Positions 29,378 to 38,374 of a stretch of 64,000 nucleotides of DNA are shown piece by piece. Every line of letters starts with the position of its first letter. The stretch's first letter is position 1. Below the pieces are notes generated by a model. It made no database searches and was not told the DNA's origin. It saw nothing but the letters and a program-made list of their open reading frames with translations. A program made the position numbers and the translations under genes. Source of the stretch: Mycobacterium paraffinicum. GTDB taxonomy: Bacteria; Actinomycetota; Actinomycetes; Mycobacteriales; Mycobacteriaceae. The stretch covers positions 1 through 64,000 of the forward strand of contig NZ_MPNT01000018.1 of NCBI RefSeq assembly GCF_001907675.1, given 5' to 3'.

Positions 29378-30436
29378 CTAGCCCGCCGCCCGGCCGAACG
29401 GCCGCCGCCGCGGTAACCGCACCCCGAGCTGCTTGGCCAGCCGGTAGCCGGTGAGCGCCAATTCCCGGATGTCCTCCGGCCTCAGCCCCGACTGCAACGC
29501 GGTGTCCAGCATGCCCGCGATGCGATGCTCGGGCTCGCAGCGCAGCGCGGCCTCCAGCGACACCCCGGCCAGCGGCCCGTCGCCGCGGGCGTAGGCGCTG
29601 AACGCGAGCAGTACCAGCGCCTCGACCCGCCAGGGTGGCGGCAGCGTGCGCGCCAGCAGCGCCCACAACGTTTCGGCCTCGCCGGCGTTCTCACCGACCG
29701 CCAGGGCGTAGAGGATGTCGCGCACCTGCGCGTCGCTCAACGCGCAGCTCAGCTTGGCCAGCTGGGTCGAGGACAGCGCCTGGCCGGCCGCGACGCGGGA
29801 TGCGGACGTCATGGCGTGTTTGACGTCGGCCCGGGCGCGGCGGGCCGGGTCCGCGGGCTGGGTCGCCAGCCGCCGCGTCGCGTACCGGTCGATCACGCCG
29901 ATCAGTGCGGCGCTACGCGCGGCGCCCTGGACCGCGATGACGGCCTGCAGGTCGGCGCGTCGCGCGTAGAGCCGCCTGCCGTCGAGTACCGCCGCGGCCG
30001 CCAGCGGCGACGCGGACGGATCGTCGACCACGCCGCTCGAACCGCACCCGTCCACACAGTGCCAGCGCCCGCCGAGCGCGACACGGTCGACCACGTGGGC
30101 GGCCCACAGCTCGATACCGTTGTGGGACAACGCGTTTGCGAGCGTGTCGCATAGCTGCCGGTACTCCTCGTTGCAGGACGGGCAGTGCGCGCCGTCCTCG
30201 TTGACGATCACCGCGATCGCGGCGTCGGGACGGGCCGCGGCGGCGACCTCGGCGAGGTGCCCGATCCGGCCGGTGAGCTCTTCGGAGAGGTCGACCCGCA
30301 TCACCGCCCCCAGGTCGCCGCCGTCCAATGACACCAATACCAATGAATTCTCGGGAACGAAGCCGAGAACGGCCGGCAGCGCGGCGATGAGGGCGCCGGG
30401 TCGGTTGAGTTTGAAGTCGGGTCGATGCGTCGTCAT
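29378..30436 (-). CDS. DUF4192 family protein (Rv2712c-like)
   Basis: A 352-residue protein, exactly the Rv2712c length. The family core is at the N-terminus: LIAALPAVLGFVPENSLVLVSLDGG; later CPSCNEEYRQLCDTL and WHCVDGCGSSGVVDDPSASPLAA are conserved. The function is unknown. The ATG at 30436 (MTTHRPDF) is chosen by length; the frame is open further upstream. It is divergent from sthA. Confidence 0.88.
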   Translation of the reverse strand: MTTHRPDFKLNRPGALIAALPAVLGFVPENSLVLVSLDGGDLGAVMRVDLSEELTGRIGHLAEVAAAARPDAAIAVIVNEDGAHCPSCNEEYRQLCDTLANALSHNGIELWAAHVVDRVALGGRWHCVDGCGSSGVVDDPSASPLAAAAVLDGRRLYARRADLQAVIAVQGAARSAALIGVIDRYATRRLATQPADPARRARADVKHAMTSASRVAAGQALSSTQLAKLSCALSDAQVRDILYALAVGENAGEAETLWALLARTLPPPWRVEALVLLAFSAYARGDGPLAGVSLEAALRCEPEHRIAGMLDTALQSGLRPEDIRELALTGYRLAKQLGVRLPRRRPFGRAAG

Positions 30437-30535
30437 GGGCACCACGCTGGCGGTCATCCCCGTCAGCCGGTGCTCGCGGGAACAGGCGGAATCCCACGCC
30501 TGTGCATGAACCCAGCAGTGTGAGTTCCGCTGAAC

Positions 30536-30541
30536 TACTGT
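30536..30541 (+). promoter_or_regulatory. -10 box TACTGT of a probable leaderless sthA transcript
   Basis: TACTGT is followed by 6 bases and the sthA ATG at 30548. No Shine-Dalgarno sequence is seen. Confidence 0.5.
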
Positions 30542-30547
30542 TAGCCC

Positions 30548-31963
30548 ATGAGTTCGACGCAAGAGTACGACATGGTGGTCATCGGTTCGGGGCCCGGCGG
30601 CCAGAAGGCCGCCATCGCGTCGGCCAAGCTCGGCAAGTCGGTCGCGGTCGTCGAACGCGGCCAGATGCTCGGTGGCGTGTGCGTCCAGACCGGCACCATT
30701 CCGTCAAAGACGTTGCGCGAGGCCGTCCTTTACCTCACCGGGATGAGCCAGCGTGAACTGTACGGCGCGAGCTACCGCGTCAAGGAGAAGATCACCCCGG
30801 CCGACCTGCTGGCCCGCACCCAGCACGTGATCGGCAAGGAGGTCGACGTGGTGCGCAATCAGCTGATGCGCAACCGCATCGACTTGTTGCTTGGCCACGG
30901 CCGGTTCGTCGACCCGCACACGATCGAGGTCGAAGACCCCTCGCGTCGCGAAAAACTAACCGTCAGCGGCAAATACATCGTCATCGCCACCGGCACCCGG
31001 CCGGCGCGGCCGTCCGGCGTGGAGTTCGACGAGGAGCGGGTGCTCGACTCCGACGGCATCCTCGACCTCAAGTCGTTGCCCACCTCGATGGTGGTGGTCG
31101 GCGCCGGCGTGATCGGCATCGAATACGCATCGATGTTCGCCGCGCTGGGCACCAAGGTCACGGTCGTCGAGAAGCGCAGCGACATGCTGGACTTCTGCGA
31201 CCCCGAGGTCGTGGAGGCCCTAAAGTTCCACCTGCGCGACCTGGCGGTGACCTTCCGGTTCGGCGAGGAGGTGACCGCGGTCGACGTCGGCTCGGCGGGC
31301 ACCGTCACCACGCTGGCCAGTGGCAAGCAGATCCCCGCCGAAACGGTGATGTATTCCGCTGGGCGGCAAGGCCAGACCGACCACCTCGACCTGCACAACG
31401 CCGAGCTGGAGGCCGACAACCGCGGCCGGATCTTCGTCGACGACTTCTTCCAGACCAAGGTGCCGCACATCTACGCCGTCGGCGACGTCATCGGCTTCCC
31501 CGCGCTGGCCGCGACCTCCATGGAACAGGGCCGGCTGGCCGCCTACCACGCGTTCGGCGAGCCGACCGACGGCATCACCGAGCTGCAGCCGATCGGCATC
31601 TACTCCATTCCGGAGGTTTCCTACGTGGGGGCCACCGAGGTCGAACTCACCAAGAACGCGATCCCCTACGAGGTCGGGGTGGCCCGGTACCGGGAACTGG
31701 CCCGCGGCCAGATCGCCGGCGACTCCTACGGGATGCTCAAGCTGCTGGTGTCCACCGAGGATCTCAAGCTGCTGGGCGTGCACATCTTCGGCACCAGCGC
31801 CACCGAGATGGTGCACATCGGGCAGGCCGTGATGGGCTGCGGCGGGACCGTCGAATACCTGGTGGACGCCGTGTTCAACTACCCGACTTTTTCCGAGGCC
31901 TACAAGGTGGCCGCGCTCGACGTGATGAACAAAGTGCGGGCGCTCAACCAGTTTCGGCACTAA
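30548..31963 (+). CDS. sthA: Soluble pyridine nucleotide transhydrogenase (flavoprotein)
   Basis: A 471-residue pyridine nucleotide-disulfide oxidoreductase-family flavoprotein, near the H37Rv length (468). FAD-binding [17 protein letters not shown] is at the N-terminus, and NAD(P)-binding [19 protein letters not shown] lies near residue 180. The usual redox-disulfide position reads [15 protein letters not shown], with only one cysteine, as expected for SthA rather than lipoamide dehydrogenase. It interconverts NADPH and NADH. Its stop overlaps the stop of the convergent protease gene. Confidence 0.94.
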   Translation: MSSTQEYDMVVIGSGPGGQKAAIASAKLGKSVAVVERGQMLGGVCVQTGTIPSKTLREAVLYLTGMSQRELYGASYRVKEKITPADLLARTQHVIGKEVDVVRNQLMRNRIDLLLGHGRFVDPHTIEVEDPSRREKLTVSGKYIVIATGTRPARPSGVEFDEERVLDSDGILDLKSLPTSMVVVGAGVIGIEYASMFAALGTKVTVVEKRSDMLDFCDPEVVEALKFHLRDLAVTFRFGEEVTAVDVGSAGTVTTLASGKQIPAETVMYSAGRQGQTDHLDLHNAELEADNRGRIFVDDFFQTKVPHIYAVGDVIGFPALAATSMEQGRLAAYHAFGEPTDGITELQPIGIYSIPEVSYVGATEVELTKNAIPYEVGVARYRELARGQIAGDSYGMLKLLVSTEDLKLLGVHIFGTSATEMVHIGQAVMGCGGTVEYLVDAVFNYPTFSEAYKVAALDVMNKVRALNQFRH

Positions 31964-32799
31964 CAGCTGTCATCGAGTTCACCGGGAACCGGATCGCCGG
32001 GGCCGCCGGCATCGGCGCGGGCCAGCAACCGCGCGGTCTGCGCGTCGAACGGCGCCGAATACGACACGTTTGCGGCGCAGCCGCCGCGCTCGAAACCCCC
32101 GATCACCCCGGTGAGGGTGGTGCCGCTGACCCAGGGCGCGCCGCTGGTGCCGTCCACCAGCCCCTCGCACGGGAAGGAGGGGAAACCGCCCTCGGTCACC
32201 GACGTGCTGGCCTGACACCCGATGGGCGCGCCGCCCACGCCGGCCGGATAGCCCATGACGGTGACGTGGCTGCCGGGCGGCGGCGTCGTGCCCAGCGTCA
32301 GCGCCAGGCCGGCGCGGGCCTCCACCGAACCCCCGGCGTCGTTGCTCAGCCGCGCGATCGCGTAGTCCGCGTTCGGATCCTTGCTCGCGCTCCAGCGGGG
32401 GTCGAGGTAGACGGCGTCGGCCTTCCAGACGTCGGCCGGGGCCGGCGGCGCGTCCCCGGCGAAGCCCGGCACGAAGGTGATCTTGGAGGCCCCGGCCAGG
32501 CAGTGCGCCGCGGTCATCATCAGGTTGCCGCCCGTCGAATGCACCACCGAACCCGTGCACACGTGCAGCGGCCCACCGTCGATGAAGATGGCGCCGACGC
32601 GCTTGTCCGGCTCCACCGGCCCCGCCACCGCCTTTTGCTGGGGCTGGGCCAGCCGCTGCGCCGGCGCGCTGCTGCGCACGGCGGGCGCCGGTGGGGCCGA
32701 CGCACGGTCGTTCGGCGGCCGCTTGCACGACGTCACCGACGTCGCCACGGCGACCACCAGGCACAGCAGCAGGGTCGGTACGCGCATCGGTTTCATCAT
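31960..32799 (-). CDS. Secreted trypsin-like serine protease, probable lipoprotein
   Basis: A 279-residue exported protein. The N-terminus has a lipoprotein signal peptide with lipobox VTSC near residue 25. The trypsin-like catalytic triad is visible: MTAAHC (His), DYAIARLS (Asp) and DGTSGAPWV (Ser, with a threonine in place of the usual glycine-aspartate-serine-glycine pattern G-D/T-S-G). Two adjacent ATG codons (32799, 32796) could start it. It sits between sthA and the PAC2 gene, where H37Rv has no gene, so it is accessory to this lineage. It probably cleaves peptides at the cell envelope. Confidence 0.84.
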   Translation of the reverse strand: MMKPMRVPTLLLCLVVAVATSVTSCKRPPNDRASAPPAPAVRSSAPAQRLAQPQQKAVAGPVEPDKRVGAIFIDGGPLHVCTGSVVHSTGGNLMMTAAHCLAGASKITFVPGFAGDAPPAPADVWKADAVYLDPRWSASKDPNADYAIARLSNDAGGSVEARAGLALTLGTTPPPGSHVTVMGYPAGVGGAPIGCQASTSVTEGGFPSFPCEGLVDGTSGAPWVSGTTLTGVIGGFERGGCAANVSYSAPFDAQTARLLARADAGGPGDPVPGELDDSC

Positions 32800-32986
32800 G
32801 CCTGACACCTGCGCGGCGAGCAGATTCCGACGCGTCGCCGCGCGCGGCACACGCTGCCACGGCCGACCGGCGTGTTCGCTTCCGGATTAACCGCGAATTT
32901 CACACCGCTGATCGATATTGGTGCCCACCGATTCGGGGGACACTGGTAGGGCACCCTGGATGGACCCTCGAGAGGAGGCGATCCCG

Positions 32987-33949
32987 ATGGCTAGTCAGGA
33001 CCCGCACTATCAGCCGGGACAGGCCGGCATGTACGAGCTCGAGCTGCCGGCGCCGCAGTTGTCGACGTCCGATGGCCGCGGCCCGGTGCTGGTGCACGCG
33101 TTGGAGGGTTTCTCGGACGCCGGCCACGCGATCCGGCTGGCCTCCTCGCATCTGAAGGCCGCGCTGGACACCGAACTGGTGGCGTCCTTCGCCATCGACG
33201 AATTGCTGGACTACCGGTCGCGGCGGCCGCTGATGACGTTCAAGACCGATCACTTCACGAACTACGAGGAGCCGGAACTGAGCCTGTACGCGTTGCGTGA
33301 CACCATCGGCACCCCGTTCTTGCTGCTCGCCGGGATGGAACCGGATCTGAAGTGGGAGCGCTTCATCACCGCCGTGCGCCTGCTCGCCGAGCGCCTGAAC
33401 GTGCGCCAGACCATCGGCCTGGGCACCGTCCCCATGGCGGTGCCCCACACGCGGCCGATCACGATGACCGCGCACTCCAACAACCCCGAGTTGATCGCCG
33501 AGTTCACCCCGTGGATCTCTGAGATCCAGGTCCCGGGCAGCGCGTCCAACCTGCTCGAATACCGGATGGCCCAGCACGGCCACGAGGTCGTCGGCTATAC
33601 CGTGCACGTCCCGCACTACCTGACACAGACCGACTACCCGGCCGCGGCCGAGGCGCTGCTCGAGCAGGTTGCCAAGATCGCGTCGCTCGAGCTACCGCTG
33701 ACCGCGTTGACCGAAGCGGCAGCGGTGATCCGGACCAAGATCGACGAACAGGTCGAGGCGAGCGCGGAGGTAGCTCAAGTGGTGACCGCGCTCGAGCGAC
33801 AGTACGATGCCTTCATCGACGCTCAGGAGAACAGGTCGTTACTAACGCGCGACGAGGACCTGCCTAGCGGCGACGAGCTTGGCGCAGAGTTCGAGCGATT
33901 CCTCGCCCAGGAGGCGGAGAAGAAGCGCGACGACGACGACCAGGTTTGA
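32987..33949 (+). CDS. PAC2 family protein (Rv2714-like)
   Basis: A 320-residue protein of the PAC2 (proteasome assembly chaperone-like) superfamily. The core spans VLVHALEGFSDAGHAIRLAS through TPFLLLAGMEPDLKWERF to GLGTVPMAVPHTRPITMTAHS. The C-terminal ~80 residues are a charged helical region. The H37Rv homologue has a solved structure but no settled function. The ATG at 32987 is chosen because AGAGGAGG lies 8 bases upstream; an upstream in-frame start has none. Confidence 0.92.
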   Translation: MASQDPHYQPGQAGMYELELPAPQLSTSDGRGPVLVHALEGFSDAGHAIRLASSHLKAALDTELVASFAIDELLDYRSRRPLMTFKTDHFTNYEEPELSLYALRDTIGTPFLLLAGMEPDLKWERFITAVRLLAERLNVRQTIGLGTVPMAVPHTRPITMTAHSNNPELIAEFTPWISEIQVPGSASNLLEYRMAQHGHEVVGYTVHVPHYLTQTDYPAAAEALLEQVAKIASLELPLTALTEAAAVIRTKIDEQVEASAEVAQVVTALERQYDAFIDAQENRSLLTRDEDLPSGDELGAEFERFLAQEAEKKRDDDDQV

Positions 33950-33995
33950 CATTTCCACACGGCCCTAGTCGCGGCCCGACCCGAAGGTTGGCGAG

Positions 33996-35027
33996 ATGAC
34001 CGAGCGGAAGCGCAAGAGCACTCTCCGCCCGGTGCGTGACGTCGCGGAGCCCCGGCTGGAGTTCCGCACGATCCACGGCTACAAGCGGGCCTTCCGGATC
34101 GCCGGTGACGGCCCGGCGATCCTGTTGGTCCACGGCATCGGGGACAACTCCACCACGTGGAACACCGTGCAGGCCAAACTCGCTCAGCGGTTCACGGTCA
34201 TCGCCCCGGACCTCCTCGGTCACGGGCGGTCCGACAAGCCGCGCGCCGACTACTCCGTCGCCGCCTACGCGAACGGGATGCGTGACCTGCTCAGCGTGCT
34301 CGACATCGAGCGGGTGACGGTCGTCGGTCATTCGCTGGGCGGCGGCGTGGCGATGCAATTCGCTTACCAGTTCCCGCATCTGGTCGACCGGCTCATTCTG
34401 GTTGCCGCCGGTGGCGTCACCAAGGACGTCAACGTCGCGCTCCGGCTCGCGTCGCTGCCGATGGGCAGCGAGGCCCTGACCCTGCTGCGGCTCCCCCTCG
34501 TGCTGCCGGCCTTGCAGCTGGCGGGGCGGATAGCGGGCCTGGCGATCGGATCGACCGGCCTGGGCCGCGACCTGCCCAACGTCCTGCGCATCCTCGACGA
34601 CCTGCCGGAGCCCACGGCCTCGGCGGCCTTCAGCCGCACGTTGCGCGCGGTGGTGGACTGGCGCGGGCAGATCGTCACCATGCTCGACCGTTGTTACTTG
34701 ACCGAAGCCATCCCGGTGCAGATCGTCTGGGGCACCAAGGATGTGGTGGTCCCCGTCCGTCACGCGTGGATGGCGCACGCCGCGATGCCGGGCTCCCGCC
34801 TCGAAATCTTCGAAGGCTCCGGTCACTTCCCGTTCCACGACGACCCAAGCCGCTTCATCGACGTCGTCGAACGCTTCATCGACTCCACGGCTCCCGCCGA
34901 ATACGATCAGGCCGCGCTGCGCGCGCTGCTGCGCAGCGGCGGCGGCGAGAAGGCCGTCAGCGGCCCCGCCCCGACCCGCGTGGCCGTGTTGAACGCGATG
35001 GGCTCCGACGAACGCAGCGCCACCTGA
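33996..35027 (+). CDS. Alpha/beta-fold hydrolase (Rv2715-like)
   Basis: A 343-residue alpha/beta-hydrolase with a complete triad. LLVHGIGDNSTTW forms the oxyanion region, VVGHSLGGGVAMQ the nucleophile elbow (Ser near residue 112), WGTKDVVVP supplies Asp and GSGHFPFHDDP supplies His. The substrate is unknown, perhaps an ester or lipid. The length agrees with Rv2715 (341). It lies 46 bases after the PAC2 gene. Confidence 0.92.
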   Translation: MTERKRKSTLRPVRDVAEPRLEFRTIHGYKRAFRIAGDGPAILLVHGIGDNSTTWNTVQAKLAQRFTVIAPDLLGHGRSDKPRADYSVAAYANGMRDLLSVLDIERVTVVGHSLGGGVAMQFAYQFPHLVDRLILVAAGGVTKDVNVALRLASLPMGSEALTLLRLPLVLPALQLAGRIAGLAIGSTGLGRDLPNVLRILDDLPEPTASAAFSRTLRAVVDWRGQIVTMLDRCYLTEAIPVQIVWGTKDVVVPVRHAWMAHAAMPGSRLEIFEGSGHFPFHDDPSRFIDVVERFIDSTAPAEYDQAALRALLRSGGGEKAVSGPAPTRVAVLNAMGSDERSAT

Positions 35028-35061
35028 CCCACCTTGAGCGGTGGGGCCGCCCCGGGGGTCG

Positions 35062-35067
35062 TACAGT
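35062..35067 (+). promoter_or_regulatory. -10 box TACAGT of a probable leaderless phzF-type transcript
   Basis: TACAGT is followed by 6 bases and the ATG at 35074, with no ribosome binding site. Confidence 0.5.
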
Positions 35068-35073
35068 CGGTCC

Positions 35074-35760
35074 ATGGGGATCGACGTCACGGTGTTGCGG
35101 GTGTTCACCGATGCGGACGGCAATTTCGGCAATCCGCTCGGGGTAGTGAACGCCGCCCACGTCGGACCCGCCGACCGGCAACGGCTGGCGACTCAATTGG
35201 GCTACAGCGAAACGGTTTTCGTCGATCTTCCGGGTGCGGGGTCGACGACGGCGCACGCCACCATCTACACCCCCCGGGTCCAGATCGCGTTCGCCGGGCA
35301 CCCCACCGTCGGCGCGTCGTGGTGGCTGCGCGAGAGCGGCACGCCGATCAACACCCTGCAGGTGCCGGCCGGCCTCGTGCAGGTGAATTATCGGGGTGAC
35401 CTGGCCGGGGTCAGCGCACGCTCGGAGTGGGCACCGGAGCTGGCCATCCACGAGTTCGATTCGGCCGACGACGTTCTCGGCGCCGACCCGGCCGACTTCC
35501 CGGACGACACCGCGCACTACCTGTGGGCCTGGGTCGACCGGGACGCCGGGACCCTGCGCACCCGCGGGTTCTTCGGGAACCTGGGTGTGCCGGAGGACGA
35601 GGCGACGGGCTCGGCGGCGATGCGGCTCACCGACTACCTCAGCAGCGACCTGCGCATCACCCAGGGCAAGGGCTCGGTCATCGAGACGACGTGGAACGCC
35701 GAGGGCTGGGTGGGGGTGGCCGGGCGCTGCGTCAATGACGGTGTGCGGCACCTCGACTGA
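35074..35760 (+). CDS. PhzF family isomerase/epimerase-like protein (Rv2716-like)
   Basis: A 228-residue PhzF-superfamily protein of exactly the H37Rv length. Features are [19 protein letters not shown] (substrate loop), [12 protein letters not shown] (the catalytic Glu position of PhzF) and [15 protein letters not shown], and the C-terminal half has [13 protein letters not shown]. PhzF proteins have a diaminopimelate-epimerase-like fold and isomerise small acids; the substrate here is unknown. Confidence 0.9.
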   Translation: MGIDVTVLRVFTDADGNFGNPLGVVNAAHVGPADRQRLATQLGYSETVFVDLPGAGSTTAHATIYTPRVQIAFAGHPTVGASWWLRESGTPINTLQVPAGLVQVNYRGDLAGVSARSEWAPELAIHEFDSADDVLGADPADFPDDTAHYLWAWVDRDAGTLRTRGFFGNLGVPEDEATGSAAMRLTDYLSSDLRITQGKGSVIETTWNAEGWVGVAGRCVNDGVRHLD

Positions 35761-35774
35761 CGCCCGGGCCGACT

Positions 35775-36260
35775 TCAGCGCTGCCGACGCAGCACCGCGG
35801 CGAGGTGGTGCTGCAAGGGCTGCCCGACCGCGCCCATCCGTACCGAATACGACAGTTCGTCGCCGTCGACGCGGAAGGAACGGCCCAGTGCCGTCACCTC
35901 TTTGGCGGTCGGGGTGAGGCCGACGTCCGTGGTGGACAGCTCGATGTCGATCACGTCGTCGGCGACCGCGCAAGTGCCCACCTCGATTTCGGTGATGCCG
36001 CTCGGGTGGGCCAGCACCAGTTCGACGCGACCGGGTTGCGGCACGCGCAGGTAGCCAGTCTCGGCGTGTAAGGGTTTGCCGTCGGCCGCCGCCTTGGTCT
36101 TTTGCGCGTATGCCAGAAACGGCTTGCCGACGTGGGAGAACACGACTTCTTCGAGATAGTCGAACGGCTGGATGGTCGGGTACTCGCCCGCGCCCCGGCC
36201 GGCCCAGGTGCCCAGCAGCGGCGCCAGGGCCGCGAGATCGGGATGCAAGTCGGGGGGCAT
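35775..36260 (-). CDS. Nitrobindin-family heme-binding protein (Rv2717c-like)
   Basis: A 161-residue beta-barrel protein. The family signature GTWAGRGAGEYPTI lies at residues 17-30, and the C-terminal QPLQHHLAAVL supplies the histidine expected to bind heme iron. Nitrobindins bind ferric heme and nitric oxide and can detoxify peroxynitrite; the H37Rv homologue has a known structure of this type. Confidence 0.92.
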   Translation of the reverse strand: MPPDLHPDLAALAPLLGTWAGRGAGEYPTIQPFDYLEEVVFSHVGKPFLAYAQKTKAAADGKPLHAETGYLRVPQPGRVELVLAHPSGITEIEVGTCAVADDVIDIELSTTDVGLTPTAKEVTALGRSFRVDGDELSYSVRMGAVGQPLQHHLAAVLRRQR

Positions 36261-36287
36261 GAAACCGAGACTAGCCCCCGGGCCCCG

Positions 36288-36752
36288 TCAGCTCGGCGTC
36301 GTCACCTGCCGGTGTTCGCGCAGCGCCTGGATCTCGCGTTCGAAATCGTCCGCGGACTCGAAGGACCGATACACCGAGGCGAACCGAAGGTAGGCCACCT
36401 CGTCGAGGTCGCGCAGCGGGCCGAGGATCGCGAGGCCCACCTCGTGGCTGGCGACCTCCGGCGAGCCCGCGGCCCGCACCGTGTCCTCGACCTGCTGGGC
36501 CAGCAGGTTGAGCGCGTCGTCGTCGACTTGGCGGCCCTGGCAGGCCCGGCGGACACCGCTGATGACCTTCTCCCTGCTGAAGGGCTCGGTGACTCCGCTG
36601 CGCTTGACCACGGCCAGCACCGCGGTCTCCACGGTGGTGAAACGGCGTCCGCACTCGGGGCACGATCGGCGGCGCCGGATGGCCTGCCCCTCATCGGTTT
36701 CCCTCGAGTCGATGACCCGGGAATCGGGATGGCGACAGAACGGGCAATGCAT
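36288..36752 (-). CDS. nrdR: Transcriptional repressor NrdR
   Basis: A 154-residue repressor of ribonucleotide reductase genes, exactly the H37Rv length. The N-terminal zinc ribbon is [16 protein letters not shown] ... CPECGRRF and the ATP-cone domain begins at [14 protein letters not shown]. It senses ATP/dATP and binds NrdR boxes near nrd genes. The ATG at 36752 (MHCPFC) is the conserved start. Confidence 0.97.
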   Translation of the reverse strand: MHCPFCRHPDSRVIDSRETDEGQAIRRRRSCPECGRRFTTVETAVLAVVKRSGVTEPFSREKVISGVRRACQGRQVDDDALNLLAQQVEDTVRAAGSPEVASHEVGLAILGPLRDLDEVAYLRFASVYRSFESADDFEREIQALREHRQVTTPS

Positions 36753-36879
36753 GACCGCTCCTTCGCCGTGCCGACAACCAGGTAACCGCAGCACTTCGAG
36801 CGTACCCGCGCGCTCACCTGCGCGGGTACCAGCTCGCTGAAGGGTTGGTGGGCGCTGCCCGGCCGTTAGCGGGCGGCCG

Positions 36880-37374
36880 TCAGCCGACCGGGGCGATCAA
36901 GGTCTGGCCCGCCACCAGGTTCGGCGAGTTCATGTCGTTGAGCTCGCGGATGCGGTCGGCGACCTGGCGGGCTGGCGCGTCGGGCGCCACGCGGTGCGCC
37001 ACGTCCTGCAGCGACTCCCCCGCCTCCACGCGCACGACGGCCAGCCGGTCCGGGACGTGCGCGGCCGAACTGCCGGAGTCGCCGTTGAGCACCTGCCCGA
37101 CATTCCCGACCAGGCCCAGCCACAGCGTGATCGCGCCGGCGGCCAGCGCCAGCCAGATCGTGGTCGCCACCGTGACGGGACGCTTGCGGTGGGGCGCCGC
37201 TGACACCGCGACACCGGTGCCGTAATAGCGCGTGGGCGCGCCCGCCGGCCTCGATGGGCCGGGGCGGCGGGACCGGACCAGCCCGTCGCGGCCGTAACGG
37301 AGGCCCTGAACCGGTCCGTTGACCGGACGCCGAGGGCTGCCGGTACGCGGCGCCAGCGTGTGGATGGTTGTCAT
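36880..37374 (-). CDS. chiZ: LysM-domain membrane protein, ChiZ-like SOS cell-division inhibitor (Rv2719c-like)
   Basis: A 164-residue protein (Rv2719c/ChiZ is 165). A basic, disordered cytosolic N-terminus of ~90 residues precedes one transmembrane helix ([20 protein letters not shown]). An extracellular LysM domain follows ([18 protein letters not shown] to [13 protein letters not shown]). ChiZ interferes with septum formation after DNA damage. The ATG at 37374 has GGAGGA 6 bases upstream. It is divergent from lexA and carries a RecA-independent damage promoter 100 bases upstream. Confidence 0.92.
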   Translation of the reverse strand: MTTIHTLAPRTGSPRRPVNGPVQGLRYGRDGLVRSRRPGPSRPAGAPTRYYGTGVAVSAAPHRKRPVTVATTIWLALAAGAITLWLGLVGNVGQVLNGDSGSSAAHVPDRLAVVRVEAGESLQDVAHRVAPDAPARQVADRIRELNDMNSPNLVAGQTLIAPVG

Positions 37375-37473
37375 CTGCGTTCCTCCGGTCAACTTGATTC
37401 GCTCAGCTGTTCGACTGTATCGCTCGTGTGTTCGAAATCCGAACATGTGAGCGAAGCGTGTCGCACGAGTCGA

Positions 37474-37496
37474 ACGCTAGGCCATGCCACCGACAA
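37474..37496 (-). promoter_or_regulatory. RecA-independent DNA-damage promoter (RecA-NDp) of the chiZ-like gene
   Basis: On the minus strand TTGTCGGTG (37496-37488), 8 bases, then TAGCGT (37479-37474). This fits TTGTCRGTG-N8-TANNNT, the promoter class activated by PafBC after damage. A partial LexA-like half site TCGAAC-ACAC-GAGCGA also lies in this gap but is weak. Confidence 0.85.
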
Positions 37497-37616
37497 GTCG
37501 GTGGCCGCTAGAGCTGACATGCGGCTGAAATACCCGATCTACCGAAGAGTTACACCTTTGTGATTCAGGACCTCAGGGCGGTTTTCCCTCAGGGTGGCGG
37601 CGACACGACACGCTAG

Positions 37617-37632
37617 TCGAACACATGTTTGA
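37617..37632. promoter_or_regulatory. LexA box (SOS box) of lexA
   Basis: TCGAAC-ACAT-GTTTGA differs at one position from the mycobacterial SOS consensus TCGAAC-N4-GTTCGA. It lies 32 bases before the lexA ATG, over the expected -35 region, as needed for autorepression. Confidence 0.92.
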
Positions 37633-37651
37633 TTCTTGGGCCCGGTGGCGT

Positions 37652-37657
37652 TACATT
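37652..37657 (+). promoter_or_regulatory. -10 box TACATT of a probable leaderless lexA transcript
   Basis: TACATT is followed by 7 bases and the lexA ATG; the SOS box lies 19 bases upstream of it. No ribosome binding site is present. Confidence 0.5.
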
Positions 37658-37664
37658 CAGTGCC

Positions 37665-38363
37665 ATGAGCGACAGCAGCGACACCTCATCGGCCGGCACG
37701 GGCGGTCGGTTGCACGCCGTGGATTCATCGCTGACCGAACGTCAGCGCACCATCTTGAACGTCATTCGTGCGTCGGTCACCAGCCGCGGTTACCCGCCGA
37801 GCATCCGGGAGATCGGCGATGCCGTCGGCCTGACGTCGACGTCGTCGGTGGCTCATCAGCTGCGCACCCTGGAGCGCAAGGGCTACCTGCGGCGCGACCC
37901 GAACCGCCCCCGGGCGGTCGATGTCCGCGGCGCCGACGACGACGTGGCGGCGCCCGCCACCGACGTCGGCGGCTCGGACGCCCTACCGGAGCCGACGTAT
38001 GTGCCGGTCCTCGGGCGCATCGCCGCCGGTGGACCGATCCTCGCCGAGGAGGCCGTCGAGGACGTCTTCCCGCTGCCGCGCGAGCTGGTCGGCGAGGGCA
38101 CGCTGTTTTTGCTCAAGGTCGTCGGCGATTCCATGGTCGAGGCGGCGATCTGCGACGGCGACTGGGTGGTGGTGCGTCAGCAGAACGTCGCCGACAACGG
38201 CGACATCGTCGCGGCCATGCTCGACGGGGAAGCCACCGTGAAGACGTTCAAACGGGCGGGCGGCCAGGTATGGCTGATGCCGCACAACCCGGCGTTCGAC
38301 CCGATTCCCGGCAATGAGGCGACCGTGCTGGGCAAGGTCGTCACGGTGATCCGCAAGGTCTAG
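37665..38363 (+). CDS. lexA: LexA repressor
   Basis: A 232-residue SOS repressor. The N-terminal winged helix ([40 protein letters not shown]) recognises SOS boxes. The self-cleavage site Ala-Gly lies in GRIAAGGPI near residue 120, and the catalytic pair is Ser of VVGDSMVEA and Lys of EATVKTFKR. RecA filaments trigger cleavage after damage. The ATG at 37665 is chosen because an upstream start would overlap the SOS box. Confidence 0.97.
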   Translation: MSDSSDTSSAGTGGRLHAVDSSLTERQRTILNVIRASVTSRGYPPSIREIGDAVGLTSTSSVAHQLRTLERKGYLRRDPNRPRAVDVRGADDDVAAPATDVGGSDALPEPTYVPVLGRIAAGGPILAEEAVEDVFPLPRELVGEGTLFLLKVVGDSMVEAAICDGDWVVVRQQNVADNGDIVAAMLDGEATVKTFKRAGGQVWLMPHNPAFDPIPGNEATVLGKVVTVIRKV

Positions 38364-38374
38364 TCCCGGCGGGG

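Noticed and set aside
37411..37440. Second LexA box for the chiZ-like gene
   Set aside because: TCGAAC-ACAC-GAGCGA matches only one half well, and GTTCG-N5-CGAAC has the wrong orientation of half sites. Kept only as a weak possibility.
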